In this document: positions 16,101 through 22,756 of the stretch, one piece after another
Position numbering within the stretch: the stretch's first letter is position 1
How the letters are laid out: the number at the start of each line of letters is the position of its first letter
NCBI RefSeq assembly: GCF_028607085.1
Contig: NZ_CP117411.1
Location: 1,674,001 to 1,738,000 of the forward strand
Direction of reading: 5' to 3'
DNA: 64,000 nucleotides
Source: Sphingomonas naphthae
Lineage (GTDB): Bacteria > Pseudomonadota > Alphaproteobacteria > Sphingomonadales > Sphingomonadaceae
Translations under genes and position numbers: made by a program
The notes under the pieces: model-generated
Databases searched by the model: none
What the model was told of the DNA's origin: nothing
The model's input: only the letters and a program-made list of their open reading frames with translations

Positions 16101-16884
16101 CTGGGGTGACGAGAAAGGGGGCTGGGGTGATGATAGAAAAGGGGGTGACACCCTCGTCCAGCGCCTCGCCCATGCCCTCCCCGCCCGCGCGCTGCGCCTC
16201 CTCGCCGATGCGGATGCCTTCCGCTCGATCGGCCTCGATCGGCGGCAGGCGTTGTGGGAGGTGCGGCGCCAGCCCGATACGCCGCTGCCGCTGTTCGCCG
16301 CCGCCGAGGCGCGCGAGCTGGGGGACGAGGCGGATGCGCGCCTGCCCGCGATGCCGCTCTCCGAACAGGTCGCGGCCGATTATCAGATGACGCGCATGTC
16401 GCTGAAGGAGCATCCGATGACCTTCCTGCGCGATCTCTTCCGATCCGAAGGGGTGCGCAGCTGCCGCGAGATCGGCACCGTCAAGGACGGGCGGCGCGCG
16501 CGGGTGGCCGGGGTGGTGCTGGTCCGCCAGCGGCCGGGCAAGGGCAATGCCATCTTCGTCACGCTGGAGGACGAGACGGGCGTGACCAACCTGGTGATGT
16601 GGGCGCGCGTGTTCGAACAATTCCGCCGCGACGTGATGGCCTCCCGCCTGATCCTGGCCGAAGGGGTCGTGCAGAACAGCAAGGAGGGGATCGTTCATCT
16701 GATGGTCGATCGGGTCGAGGATCGCACCGCCGAGCTGGGCCGCTTGTCGAGCGATCACCCCACCCGCGTCACGCTCAGCCGCGCCGACGAGTTCGAGCAT
16801 CCCCAGCATCCGCGCTACAAGGTCCATCGCGGCAGCCACCCGCGCGAGGTACGCATCCTGCCGCCCTCCCGCGATTTCCATTGA
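13144..16884 (+). CDS. dnaE2: Error-prone DNA polymerase III alpha subunit DnaE2 (ImuC), with two repeat insertions
   Basis: DnaE2 is the SOS-induced translesion polymerase of the ImuA-ImuB-DnaE2 mutasome. Order: degenerate PHP domain (YAELACASNFSFLRGASH), polymerase core with catalytic PDIDVDF (D478, D480, D482), helix-hairpin-helix domain and OB fold near the C-terminus. It begins with GTG overlapping the imuB stop. At 1246 residues it is clearly longer than the roughly 1,050-1,150 usual for the family. Two long palindromic repeats, 13696-13779 (residues 185-212) and 16031-16110 (residues 963-989), are translated in frame, plus low-complexity flanks. All core motifs remain intact, so activity is plausible but untested. 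Confidence 0.94.
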   Translation: MSEAAAPGPAYAELACASNFSFLRGASHGSDLVGQAIKLGHKGLGIADRNTVAGVVRAWKALKEIGERAEVAGSPFADFKLATGARLVFADGTPDVIAYPATRHGWGRLCRLLTEGNMRAQKGSCILSIDDLIAFADDLLLIVLPTSSADPAEQVPHGKPIALPGDAVEAIATNVLPFPSPHKTPFVPSVVEGWAPGGAPCLTSLDYARDERMGDSPPKIATIHPLPTPVPRRDLIATLARLKAIAPDRVWLGVAMPRKGPDRRRLARFARIATAAGVPPIAINDVLYATPEERPLQDVLTCIREGTTIQSAGLRLEANAERHLKDATEMARLFGDAPEAIAETTRLLARIDFDLRQISYEYPHEPVPEGWHPQKWLQHLVIAAARRKWPDGTSAKVRKLLREEFRLIRVEGYAYYFLTVHDVVKFARDQTPPILCQGRGSAANSMVCYLLGVTSVDPAAHDLLFSRFLSTDRKEPPDIDVDFEHERREEVMQYIYRRYGRHRAGIVSTVIHFRSRSAVREVGKALGLTEDVTTRLTSTVWGSYSTKMEESRFKETGFDLDNPEIARLNHFVAQLLTGPDADTDEPVAFPRHLSQHVGGFVLTEGRLDETVPLHHAAMDDRTFIEWDKDDIDALKLMKVDVLALGMLTCIRKAFVLMRESGGPEYLLETVPSEQPDVYDMLCKGDSIGVFQVESRAQMNMLPRLKPRVLYDLVVQVAIVRPGPIQGDMVHPYLRRREGTEPTEYPSPGPPHPPNELEELLGNTFGVPLFQEQAMKLAIVAAGFSGADANRFRRAMATFRNVGTMPQFETKLVEGMVGRGYARDFAERCYQQIKGFGSYGFPESHAQSFARLVYVSSLLKCRHPAAFCAAILNSQPMGFYAPAQLVRDAIEHGVEVRRIDVLASGWDNGLEPADPLRGDPPREGLESGWDGPAVRLGFRQIDGFREDWAKVIGEIVSGAPAPNRHPSESWGLPPQALRPVGKDPSFRWGDEKGGWGDDRKGGDTLVQRLAHALPARALRLLADADAFRSIGLDRRQALWEVRRQPDTPLPLFAAAEARELGDEADARLPAMPLSEQVAADYQMTRMSLKEHPMTFLRDLFRSEGVRSCREIGTVKDGRRARVAGVVLVRQRPGKGNAIFVTLEDETGVTNLVMWARVFEQFRRDVMASRLILAEGVVQNSKEGIVHLMVDRVEDRTAELGRLSSDHPTRVTLSRADEFEHPQHPRYKVHRGSHPREVRILPPSRDFH
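13696..13779. repeat. Palindromic element (CGTTCGTCCCGAGC family) inside dnaE2
   Basis: Perfect 27-bp inverted arms at 13696-13722 and 13753-13779 surround a 30-bp loop. The 84 bp equal exactly 28 codons and are read as PFVPSVVEGWAPGG followed by APCLTSLDYARDER. The same family occurs between genes at 46276-46358, which shows that this is a mobile or dispersed repeat rather than native dnaE2 sequence. Confidence 0.92.
16031..16110. repeat. Palindromic element (GTCACCCCAGCGAAAGC family) inside dnaE2
   Basis: Perfect 25-bp inverted arms at 16031-16055 and 16086-16110 are each self-complementary hairpins (CCCCAGC-gaaa-GCTGGGG). They are translated as RHPSESWGLP and DPSFRWGD within dnaE2. The same element lies between genes at 25111-25196. 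Partial copies of the right arm (GGGGGCTGGGGTGA, GGGGGTGAC) follow at 16117-16149. Confidence 0.92.
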
Positions 16885-16886
16885 AA

Positions 16887-16925
16887 AGGCCCGCCCGCAC
16901 CATCGTGCGAGCGGGCCTCGAAAAA
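16887..16925. terminator. Bidirectional terminator between dnaE2 and a small membrane-protein gene
   Basis: AGGCCCGC (16887-16894) pairs with GCGGGCCT (16911-16918), and CGCAC/GTGCG extends the stem inside. The plus strand continues with TCGAAAAA and the minus strand with CTTTTC, so the structure can stop transcripts from the convergent genes on both sides. Confidence 0.7.
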
Positions 16926-16943
16926 CACCTAAATGGCCGCCGG

Positions 16944-17120
16944 TCAGCCGGTCGCGGTGCGACGTCCCTTGCCCGGACGCGGCTCTTCGGGCGCGGGCTT
17001 GGGCTCCTCGTGCGGCACCGCGACCATCAGGTTGAACAGGCCATAGAGAAACATCAGTCCAAGGCCGACCGCGAACACCGAAAAGATGATCGAGAAAATC
17101 CGCATCGCTTCCGATACCAT
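16944..17120 (-). CDS. Small single-pass membrane protein
   Basis: This encodes 58 residues from the ATG at 17120, chosen because AAGGAA lies 8 nt upstream; a longer frame exists to 17174. One hydrophobic helix (residues about 7-33, RIFSIIFSVFAVGLGLMFLY) is followed by a Pro/Glu-rich and then basic tail (EEPRPGKGRR). Function unknown. It converges on dnaE2 across a shared terminator. Confidence 0.65.
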   Translation of the reverse strand: MVSEAMRIFSIIFSVFAVGLGLMFLYGLFNLMVAVPHEEPKPAPEEPRPGKGRRTATG

Positions 17121-17342
17121 CGGGTTATTCCTTCGCATGTCCTGGCCGTAGCCATGTGACCCCTGTGGAAGCATTAACGGCGCACGCGTGTGTTCGATCC
17201 GTAATGGATGATTTCGGGATGTTTCTTATCCCGTTGATGGCACGTCTCATGGTTAATCCCGCGTGCGGCCGATGCCCCTTGGCCGCCGCCCGCGCATGCC
17301 ATAGGGCGCGATGCGATGCCGCCCCGCCCCCGCCCCGTCCGC

Positions 17343-18152
17343 CTATCGCCGACGCGCCAGTTGCGCCGCGAGGCTGCGCGCGGCCAGCACATAGGCCGGG
17401 CCGCCGCATACGGTCCACGCCTCGGGAATGCGCAGGCGCGGGATGGCGGCGAGGATCGGGTGGTGGAGCATTTCCGTCCCCTGATCGGTCACGCGATCGG
17501 TGGCGCTCTCGACGATCAGGAAATCGGGGCGGGCGGCGATCATCTCTTCCAGCGAGAGCTGCGACAGCGGTGGCTTGCCGAGCCTTGCCGCCAGATTGAC
17601 GAGGCCGACGCGCGCCATCAGATCATCGACCAGGGTGCCCGTGCCCGTCATGAAGCCGCGCCGCTGGTAATAAGCCGCGACCCGCCCGCGACCGGGCCGG
17701 GGCAGCGCGGCGAGTTCACGGTCCATCCGCGCGACCAGCGCCGCGCCGCGCGCCGGATGGCCGACCGCCGCCGCCACCGTGCGGACCTGCTCGACGATCG
17801 CGGCATAGCTTTCGGCGGGCGGCAGCGGCAGCACGGGCACGCGCGGATCGGCGGTCGCGGTCAGCCCCCACGTCTTGCCGAGGATCAGATCGGGATCGAG
17901 CGCCAGCCGCTCCTCGGCGGATTTGCGCATGATGTGGTGCCCGCGCGCCTGCGCGGCGGCGGCCGACATGTCGGGATCGGCGGCGTTCGAGGTGAGGCCG
18001 GCGATCTGCGCGGGATCGGCCAGCGCGAGCAGATATTGATCGGCGCACAGATTGACCGAAACGATGCGTTTCGGCGGCGCGGGCGCGGCGCCGAGCAGGG
18101 CGAGGGCCGCGAGGGCGATCGGGAGCGGGGGACGCGGCACGACGCGATCCAT
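17343..18152 (-). CDS. BtuF/FecB-like substrate-binding protein of an ABC transporter
   Basis: The 269-residue precursor has a signal peptide (MDRVVPRPPLPIALAALALL ending around GAAPA) followed by the periplasmic helical-backbone binding fold: KRIVSVNLCADQYLLALADP, ILGKTWG and PDFLIVESATD. The family carries vitamin B12 or ferric siderophores to a cognate permease. It is divergent from the permease and ATPase genes at 18326-20082, with which it probably forms one BtuFCD-like system. Substrate cannot be fixed from sequence. The start at MDRVV was chosen for the signal peptide; the upstream part of the frame is read through a palindromic repeat. Confidence 0.82.
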   Translation of the reverse strand: MDRVVPRPPLPIALAALALLGAAPAPPKRIVSVNLCADQYLLALADPAQIAGLTSNAADPDMSAAAAQARGHHIMRKSAEERLALDPDLILGKTWGLTATADPRVPVLPLPPAESYAAIVEQVRTVAAAVGHPARGAALVARMDRELAALPRPGRGRVAAYYQRRGFMTGTGTLVDDLMARVGLVNLAARLGKPPLSQLSLEEMIAARPDFLIVESATDRVTDQGTEMLHHPILAAIPRLRIPEAWTVCGGPAYVLAARSLAAQLARRR

Positions 18153-18190
18153 AAAGGGGGCGAGCGGTTTTGCCAGCCTCCCTCCATCTT

Positions 18191-18297
18191 CGTCACCCCG
18201 GACTTGTTCCGGGGTCCACGGCACCCCGATCGCGGCGCCGAATCACAGCCGATATCGCCTGCGGCCCGGTGGACCCCGGAACAGGTCCGGGGTGACG
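18191..18297. repeat. Palindromic element (GTCACCCCGGAC family) filling the divergent btuF/btuC gap
   Basis: Inverted arms of 28 bp at 18191-18218 and 18270-18297 match at 27 positions; each arm is a hairpin around CCCCGGA/TCCGGGG. A second member is at 55589-55696. The element occupies most of the 173-bp gap between the two divergent transporter genes, so their promoters must lie in the ~40 bp on the left, the ~30 bp on the right, or in the repeat itself. Confidence 0.9.
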
Positions 18298-18325
18298 GCC
18301 GGGGGTATGGCATGGCTATCCGCTC

Positions 18326-19312
18326 TTGACCCGCCCCGCCCTCCTCGCCCTCCTCACCGGGCTCGCCCTCCTCACCGCCATCGCCTCGCTCGGCCTCGGC
18401 GCGGTGCCGATCTCGCCCGCGCGCATCTGGGCGGCGTTCGCGGGCCATGGCGACCGGATCGCCAGCGCCATCCTGTTCGACCTGCGCATCCCCCGCACCC
18501 TGCTCGGCCTGCTCGTCGGCGCGATGCTCGGGCTCGCCGGGGCGGCGTTGCAGGGGTATCTGCGCAACCCGCTGGCCGAGCCGGCGGTGCTGGGCGCCTC
18601 CAACGCCGCCGCGCTGGGCGCCGTGGGTGCGCTGTATTTCGGGCTGGCGGAGATCAACACGCTCCTGTTGCCGGCCCTGGCCATCGTCGCCGGGCTGCTG
18701 GCGCTGGCGTTGCTGTTCCTGCTCGCCGGTCGATCGGAAAGTCCGCTCGGCCTGATTCTCGCCGGCATCGCCGTCTCGACCTTGGCGGGCGCCGGCATCA
18801 GCCTCGCCCTCAACCTGTCGCCCAATCCGTTCGCGGCGATGGAGATCATGAGCTGGCTGATGGGGTCGATCGAGAATCGCGCCTATAGCCATGTCTGGAT
18901 CGCCTTGCCCTGCATCCTTGTCGGCGGCGGGCTGCTGCTGTTCGACGGCCGCGCGCTGGACGCGCTGACCCTGGGCGAGGACGCCGCGCAGGCGCTGGGG
19001 GCCGATCTGCGCGCGGTGCGGCTGCGGATGCTGCTGGGGGTCGCGATCGGCGTCGGCGGGGCGGTGGCGGTATCGGGGGCGATCGGCTTCGTCGGGCTGA
19101 TCGTGCCGCATCTGGTGCGCCCGCTCACCGATCGCAGCCCTTCGGCCATCCTCCTCCCCTCCGCGCTGGCCGGCGCCGCGCTGCTGACGGCGGCCGACAT
19201 CGGCGTGCGGCTGATGCCGACCAGCGCCGAACTCAAGCTGGGCGTCGTCACCGCCTTCCTCGGCGTGCCGGTGTTCCTGGCGCACCTGACGCGGGCGCGG
19301 CGCTTATGGTGA
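18326..19312 (+). CDS. FecCD/BtuC-type ABC transporter permease
   Basis: The 328-residue protein has about ten hydrophobic segments and the FecCD family signatures RIPRTLLGLLVGAMLGLAGA, LRNPLAEPAVLGAS and GAIGFVGLIVPHLVRP (the region that contacts the ATPase). It transports cobalamin, heme or ferric siderophore across the inner membrane with the BtuF-like protein and the ATPase that follows. The start appears to be TTG at 18326, since in-frame ATG codons upstream are lacking. The stop overlaps the ATPase start by 7 bp. Confidence 0.92.
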   Translation: MTRPALLALLTGLALLTAIASLGLGAVPISPARIWAAFAGHGDRIASAILFDLRIPRTLLGLLVGAMLGLAGAALQGYLRNPLAEPAVLGASNAAALGAVGALYFGLAEINTLLLPALAIVAGLLALALLFLLAGRSESPLGLILAGIAVSTLAGAGISLALNLSPNPFAAMEIMSWLMGSIENRAYSHVWIALPCILVGGGLLLFDGRALDALTLGEDAAQALGADLRAVRLRMLLGVAIGVGGAVAVSGAIGFVGLIVPHLVRPLTDRSPSAILLPSALAGAALLTAADIGVRLMPTSAELKLGVVTAFLGVPVFLAHLTRARRLW

Positions 19313-20082
19313 CGATCGCGCTCGATCGCGTCTCGGTGCGCCTCGGCCGGCGGGCGGTGGTGGAGCAGGTCTCCGCCACCCTCACGCCGGGATCGCTCGT
19401 CGGCATCATCGGCCCCAATGGCGCGGGCAAATCCACGCTCGTCCGCGCCATGCTCGGGTTGCTCCCAACCACCGCCGGCACGATCGCGATCGATGGCGAT
19501 CCGGTCGCACGGATGCCCCGCGCCGCCATCGCCCGCCGCATCGCCTATCTGCCGCAGGGGCAGGCCCTGCACTGGCCGCTGGAGGTGCGCCGCGTCGTGG
19601 CGCTCGGCCGGCTACCGCACATGGCCCCGCTCTCGGGCCTCGCCCCCGCCGACGCCGCCGCGATCGACCGCGCCATCGCCCGCGCCGACATCGCCCACCT
19701 CGCCGGCCGCACCGCCACCGAACTTTCGGGGGGCGAGCGCGCGCGGGTGCTGCTGGCGCGCGCGCTGGCGGTCGAGGCCCCCGCCCTCGTCGCCGACGAA
19801 CCCCTCGCCGCCCTCGACCCCGGCCACCAGATCGACGTGATGCGCCTGCTCGCGGACGAGGCGCGCGGCGGCGCGCTGGTGGTCGCCGTGCTGCACGATC
19901 TCACCATGGCGGCGCGCTATTGCGACCGGCTGCTGCTGATGGATGGCGGCCGGCTGATGGCGGACGGCGCGCCGATGGAGGTGCTGAGCGCGGATCGGCT
20001 GCGCGCAGTCTATGGCATCCGTGCGATGGTCACCGAGAGCGAGGCCGGGCCGATGATCGTGCCGCTGGGGCGGGCGGAATAA
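19306..20082 (+). CDS. ABC transporter ATP-binding protein (BtuD/FecE type)
   Basis: A 258-residue ABC ATPase with Walker A GPNGAGKST, Q-loop YLPQGQ, signature LSGGERARV, Walker B ALVADEPLAALD and H-loop VLHDL. The ATG at 19306 overlaps the permease stop, so the two are coupled. Together with the divergent binding protein it completes an import system for a metal-chelate or corrinoid. Confidence 0.93.
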   Translation: MVTIALDRVSVRLGRRAVVEQVSATLTPGSLVGIIGPNGAGKSTLVRAMLGLLPTTAGTIAIDGDPVARMPRAAIARRIAYLPQGQALHWPLEVRRVVALGRLPHMAPLSGLAPADAAAIDRAIARADIAHLAGRTATELSGGERARVLLARALAVEAPALVADEPLAALDPGHQIDVMRLLADEARGGALVVAVLHDLTMAARYCDRLLLMDGGRLMADGAPMEVLSADRLRAVYGIRAMVTESEAGPMIVPLGRAE

Positions 20083-20093
20083 AGCGATAATCG

Positions 20094-20201
20094 CCCCTCC
20101 CGCTTGCGGGAGGGGCCGGGGGTGGGCCGCGACACCAGCGTCGGAGCGCGACCCTAGCGGGCCGCGCACCCACCCCTAGCCCCTCCCGCGAGCAGGAGGG
20201 G
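20094..20201. repeat. Intergenic palindromic element upstream of priA
   Basis: Two hairpin arms, CCCCTCCCGC-TT-GCGGGAGGGG (20094-20115) and a related CCCCTCCCGCGAGCAGGAGGGG (20180-20201), flank an inner inverted pair GGGGGTGGGC/GCACCCACCCC. It starts 12 bp past the ATPase stop and probably ends that transcript. The rest of the 276-bp gap up to priA (20202-20358) shows only a GC-rich presumptive promoter region with nothing I can name. Confidence 0.75.
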
Positions 20202-20358
20202 AATATTGTCGCAATTTTCCGCTGTCCTACAGCCCCCGCCCCGGTCCAAAAGCCCGCCCGACTCACCCGCTGCGCCGCCGCCCGATGGGCCATCGAAACC
20301 GCCGTGTAGGATGCGAACTTCGTGAACTTCCGCGCCGCACCCCCTATCTGCTGAGCGC

Positions 20359-22527
20359 ATGTCCCGCGCCCGCGTCCTCCTCCTCAATGCCGCGCTCGGC
20401 CCGCTCGACTATCGCGTGCCCTATGGCATGGCGGTCGAGCCCGGCTCGATCGTCCTCGCGCCGCTCGGCCCCCGCCAGCTGGCCGGTGTCGTGTGGGAGC
20501 CGGAGCGGATGCCGTCCGATGCCGAGGTCGGCGACAATCGCCTGCGCAACCTCGTCAGCGTCTACGACGTGCCGCCGCTGGCCGCGCCGCTGCGTCGCCT
20601 GATCGAGTGGACCGCGAACTATTATCTCGCCCCGCCCGCCGCCGTGCTGCGGATGGCGCTGGCCTCCGCCTCGGCGCTGGATGGTGCGCGCAGCGTCACC
20701 GAATATCGCCTGACCGGCCATGTGCCCGATCGCCTCACCCCGCAGCGCGCGCAGGCCCTGGAGCGGATCGGCGAGCGGCAGGGGCTGGTGCGCGAGCTGG
20801 CGACGATCGCCGACGTGTCGGACGGGGTGATCCGCGGCCTCGTCAAGATCGGCGCGATCGAGCCCGTCGAGGTCACCATCGACGACCCCTACCCCATTCC
20901 CGACCCCGCCTTCGGCGCGCCCGATCTCTCGCCCGACCAGACCGCAGCCGCCGATCGCCTGCGCGAAGCCGTCAAGGCGGAGGCCTTCGCCCCGATCCTG
21001 CTCGATGGCGTCACGGGCTCCGGCAAGACCGAAGTCTATTTCGAGGCCGTGGCCGAGGCGATCCGCGCCGGCCGCCAGACGCTCGTCCTGCTGCCCGAAA
21101 TCGCGCTGACCGAGCCTTTCCTCAAGCGCTTCGCCGCGCGCTTCGGCCATGTGCCGGTCGCCTGGCATTCCGATCTGCGCCAGTCGCAGCGCCGCCGCGC
21201 GTGGCGGGCGATCGCCAGTGGCGAGGCGCTGGTCACGGTCGGCGCTCGCTCGGCGCTGTTCCTGCCCTATCGCAACCTCGGGCTGATCGTGGTCGACGAA
21301 GCGCACGAGACCAGCTTCAAGCAGGAAGACGGCGTGATGTATCACGCCCGCGACGTGGCGGTGATGCGCGGCCAGTTCGAGCAGGTGCCCGTCATCCTCG
21401 CCTCGGCCACCCCGGCGATCGAGACGCGGCAGATGGTGGCGCAGGGCCGCTACGAGGAACTGAAGCTCGCCGCCCGCCACGGTGGCGCGACCATGCCCGA
21501 GATCACGCCGATCGACCTGCTCGCCGATCCCCCCCCGCGCGGCCGCTGGCTGGCGCCCACATTGGTGGCGGCGCTCACCGAGACGCTGGAGCGCAAGGAG
21601 CAGGCTCTCCTGTTCCTCAACCGGCGCGGCTATGCCCCGCTCACGCTGTGCCGCACCTGCGGTCACCGCTTCCAATGCCCCAATTGCACGGCGTGGATGG
21701 TCGAGCATCGCCTCGTCCGCCGGCTGCAATGCCATCATTGCGGCCACCTGATGCCGCCGCCGCGCGCCTGCCCCGAATGCAACGAGGAGGACAGCCTCGT
21801 CGCCTGCGGCCCCGGCGTGGAGCGCATCGCCGACGAGGTGGCGGCGCTCTTCCCCGATGCCGCCACCGCCATCGTCACCTCGGACACGCTGTGGAGCCCG
21901 GCCAAGGCGGCCGAGTTCGTCGGCAAGATGGAGGCGCGCGAGATCGACATCGTCATCGGCACGCAGCTCGTCACGAAGGGCTATCACTTCCCCAATCTGA
22001 CGCTGGTGGGGGTGATCGATTCCGACCTCGGTCTGTCGGGCGGCGACCTGCGTGCGGCAGAGCGCAGCTTCCAGCAGATCGCGCAGGTGGCGGGGCGCGC
22101 CGGGCGCGGCGAGAAGCCCGGCCACGTCTTCGTCCAGACGCGCGAGACCAAGGCGCCGGTGATCGAGGCGCTGGTCTCGGGCGACGCCGCCAGCTTCTAC
22201 GCCGCCGAAACCGAGAGCCGCCGCCACGCCGGCGCCCCGCCCTTCGGCCGCTATGCCGGGATCATCGTCTCGTCGGAACAGCTCGACGAGGCGGTCACGA
22301 CGGCGCGCGCGATCGGCCGCAGCGCGCCACGGGTGGAGGGGATGGAGGTCTACGGCCCCGCCCCCGCCCCGCTCGCCATGCTGCGCGGCCGCCACCGCCA
22401 GCGCCTCCTCGTCCATGCCCGCCGCGCGCTCGACGTGCAGGATGTGATCCGCAAATGGCTGGGCGGGCTGGAATGGCCGCGCGGCGTGCGGGTGGCGGTC
22501 GATGTCGATCCCTACAGCTTCCTGTGA
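20359..22527 (+). CDS. priA: Primosomal replication protein N' (PriA helicase)
   Basis: PriA rebuilds replication forks at stalled or recombined forks and loads the replisome. The 722-residue sequence shows the N-terminal DNA-binding domain (PLDYRVPYGM), Walker A GVTGSGKT (residues 217-224), the DEAH box VVDEAHE, eight zinc-binding cysteines in CRTCGHRFQCPNC and CHHCGHLMPPPRACPEC, and the motif V/VI region GTQLVTKGYHFPNLTLVG to QVAGRAGRGE. The GTG of the next gene overlaps its stop. Confidence 0.97.
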   Translation: MSRARVLLLNAALGPLDYRVPYGMAVEPGSIVLAPLGPRQLAGVVWEPERMPSDAEVGDNRLRNLVSVYDVPPLAAPLRRLIEWTANYYLAPPAAVLRMALASASALDGARSVTEYRLTGHVPDRLTPQRAQALERIGERQGLVRELATIADVSDGVIRGLVKIGAIEPVEVTIDDPYPIPDPAFGAPDLSPDQTAAADRLREAVKAEAFAPILLDGVTGSGKTEVYFEAVAEAIRAGRQTLVLLPEIALTEPFLKRFAARFGHVPVAWHSDLRQSQRRRAWRAIASGEALVTVGARSALFLPYRNLGLIVVDEAHETSFKQEDGVMYHARDVAVMRGQFEQVPVILASATPAIETRQMVAQGRYEELKLAARHGGATMPEITPIDLLADPPPRGRWLAPTLVAALTETLERKEQALLFLNRRGYAPLTLCRTCGHRFQCPNCTAWMVEHRLVRRLQCHHCGHLMPPPRACPECNEEDSLVACGPGVERIADEVAALFPDAATAIVTSDTLWSPAKAAEFVGKMEAREIDIVIGTQLVTKGYHFPNLTLVGVIDSDLGLSGGDLRAAERSFQQIAQVAGRAGRGEKPGHVFVQTRETKAPVIEALVSGDAASFYAAETESRRHAGAPPFGRYAGIIVSSEQLDEAVTTARAIGRSAPRVEGMEVYGPAPAPLAMLRGRHRQRLLVHARRALDVQDVIRKWLGGLEWPRGVRVAVDVDPYSFL

Positions 22528-22700
22528 CCCCGCCCTCGCCCTGCATCCGCATTTGCACGCTCGACGCGGCGGACGAATGTCTCGGCTGCGGGCGCACCCT
22601 GGCGGAGATCACCGGCTGGCTCGCCGCCACCGATGCCGAGAGGCGACGCATCGCCGGGGCGGCGGCCATCCGCCGCGATCGGCGGCGAGGCGCCTTGTAG
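22524..22700 (+). CDS. DUF1289 small zinc-finger-like protein
   Basis: 58 residues beginning VTPPSPCIRICTLDAADE with cysteines at 7, 11, 19 and 22 (C-x3-C-x7-C-x2-C), then RTLAEITGW, which is the DUF1289 signature. A basic tail follows. The GTG start overlaps the priA stop (GTGA), so it is translationally coupled. The family is small and of unknown function, often fused or adjacent to other genes. Confidence 0.85.
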   Translation: MTPPSPCIRICTLDAADECLGCGRTLAEITGWLAATDAERRRIAGAAAIRRDRRRGAL

Positions 22701-22756
22701 GCGCCGGCCCGGCCCGGTAATCTTTCGTCACAGAATCGTTGTTGGGGGACAACAAG

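Noticed and set aside
16021-16150. CRISPR-like repeats with GTCACCCC units
   Set aside because: Only two inverted arms with irregular spacing; they are palindromic elements, not direct repeats with spacers.
18153-18325. Possible cobalamin riboswitch before the BtuCD-like genes
   Set aside because: The gap is filled by a palindromic repeat and no B12 box is visible.
20314-20328. GAACTTCGTGAAC upstream of priA as a possible SOS box
   Set aside because: The spacer is 5 bp, not the 7 bp needed for the alphaproteobacterial LexA motif.
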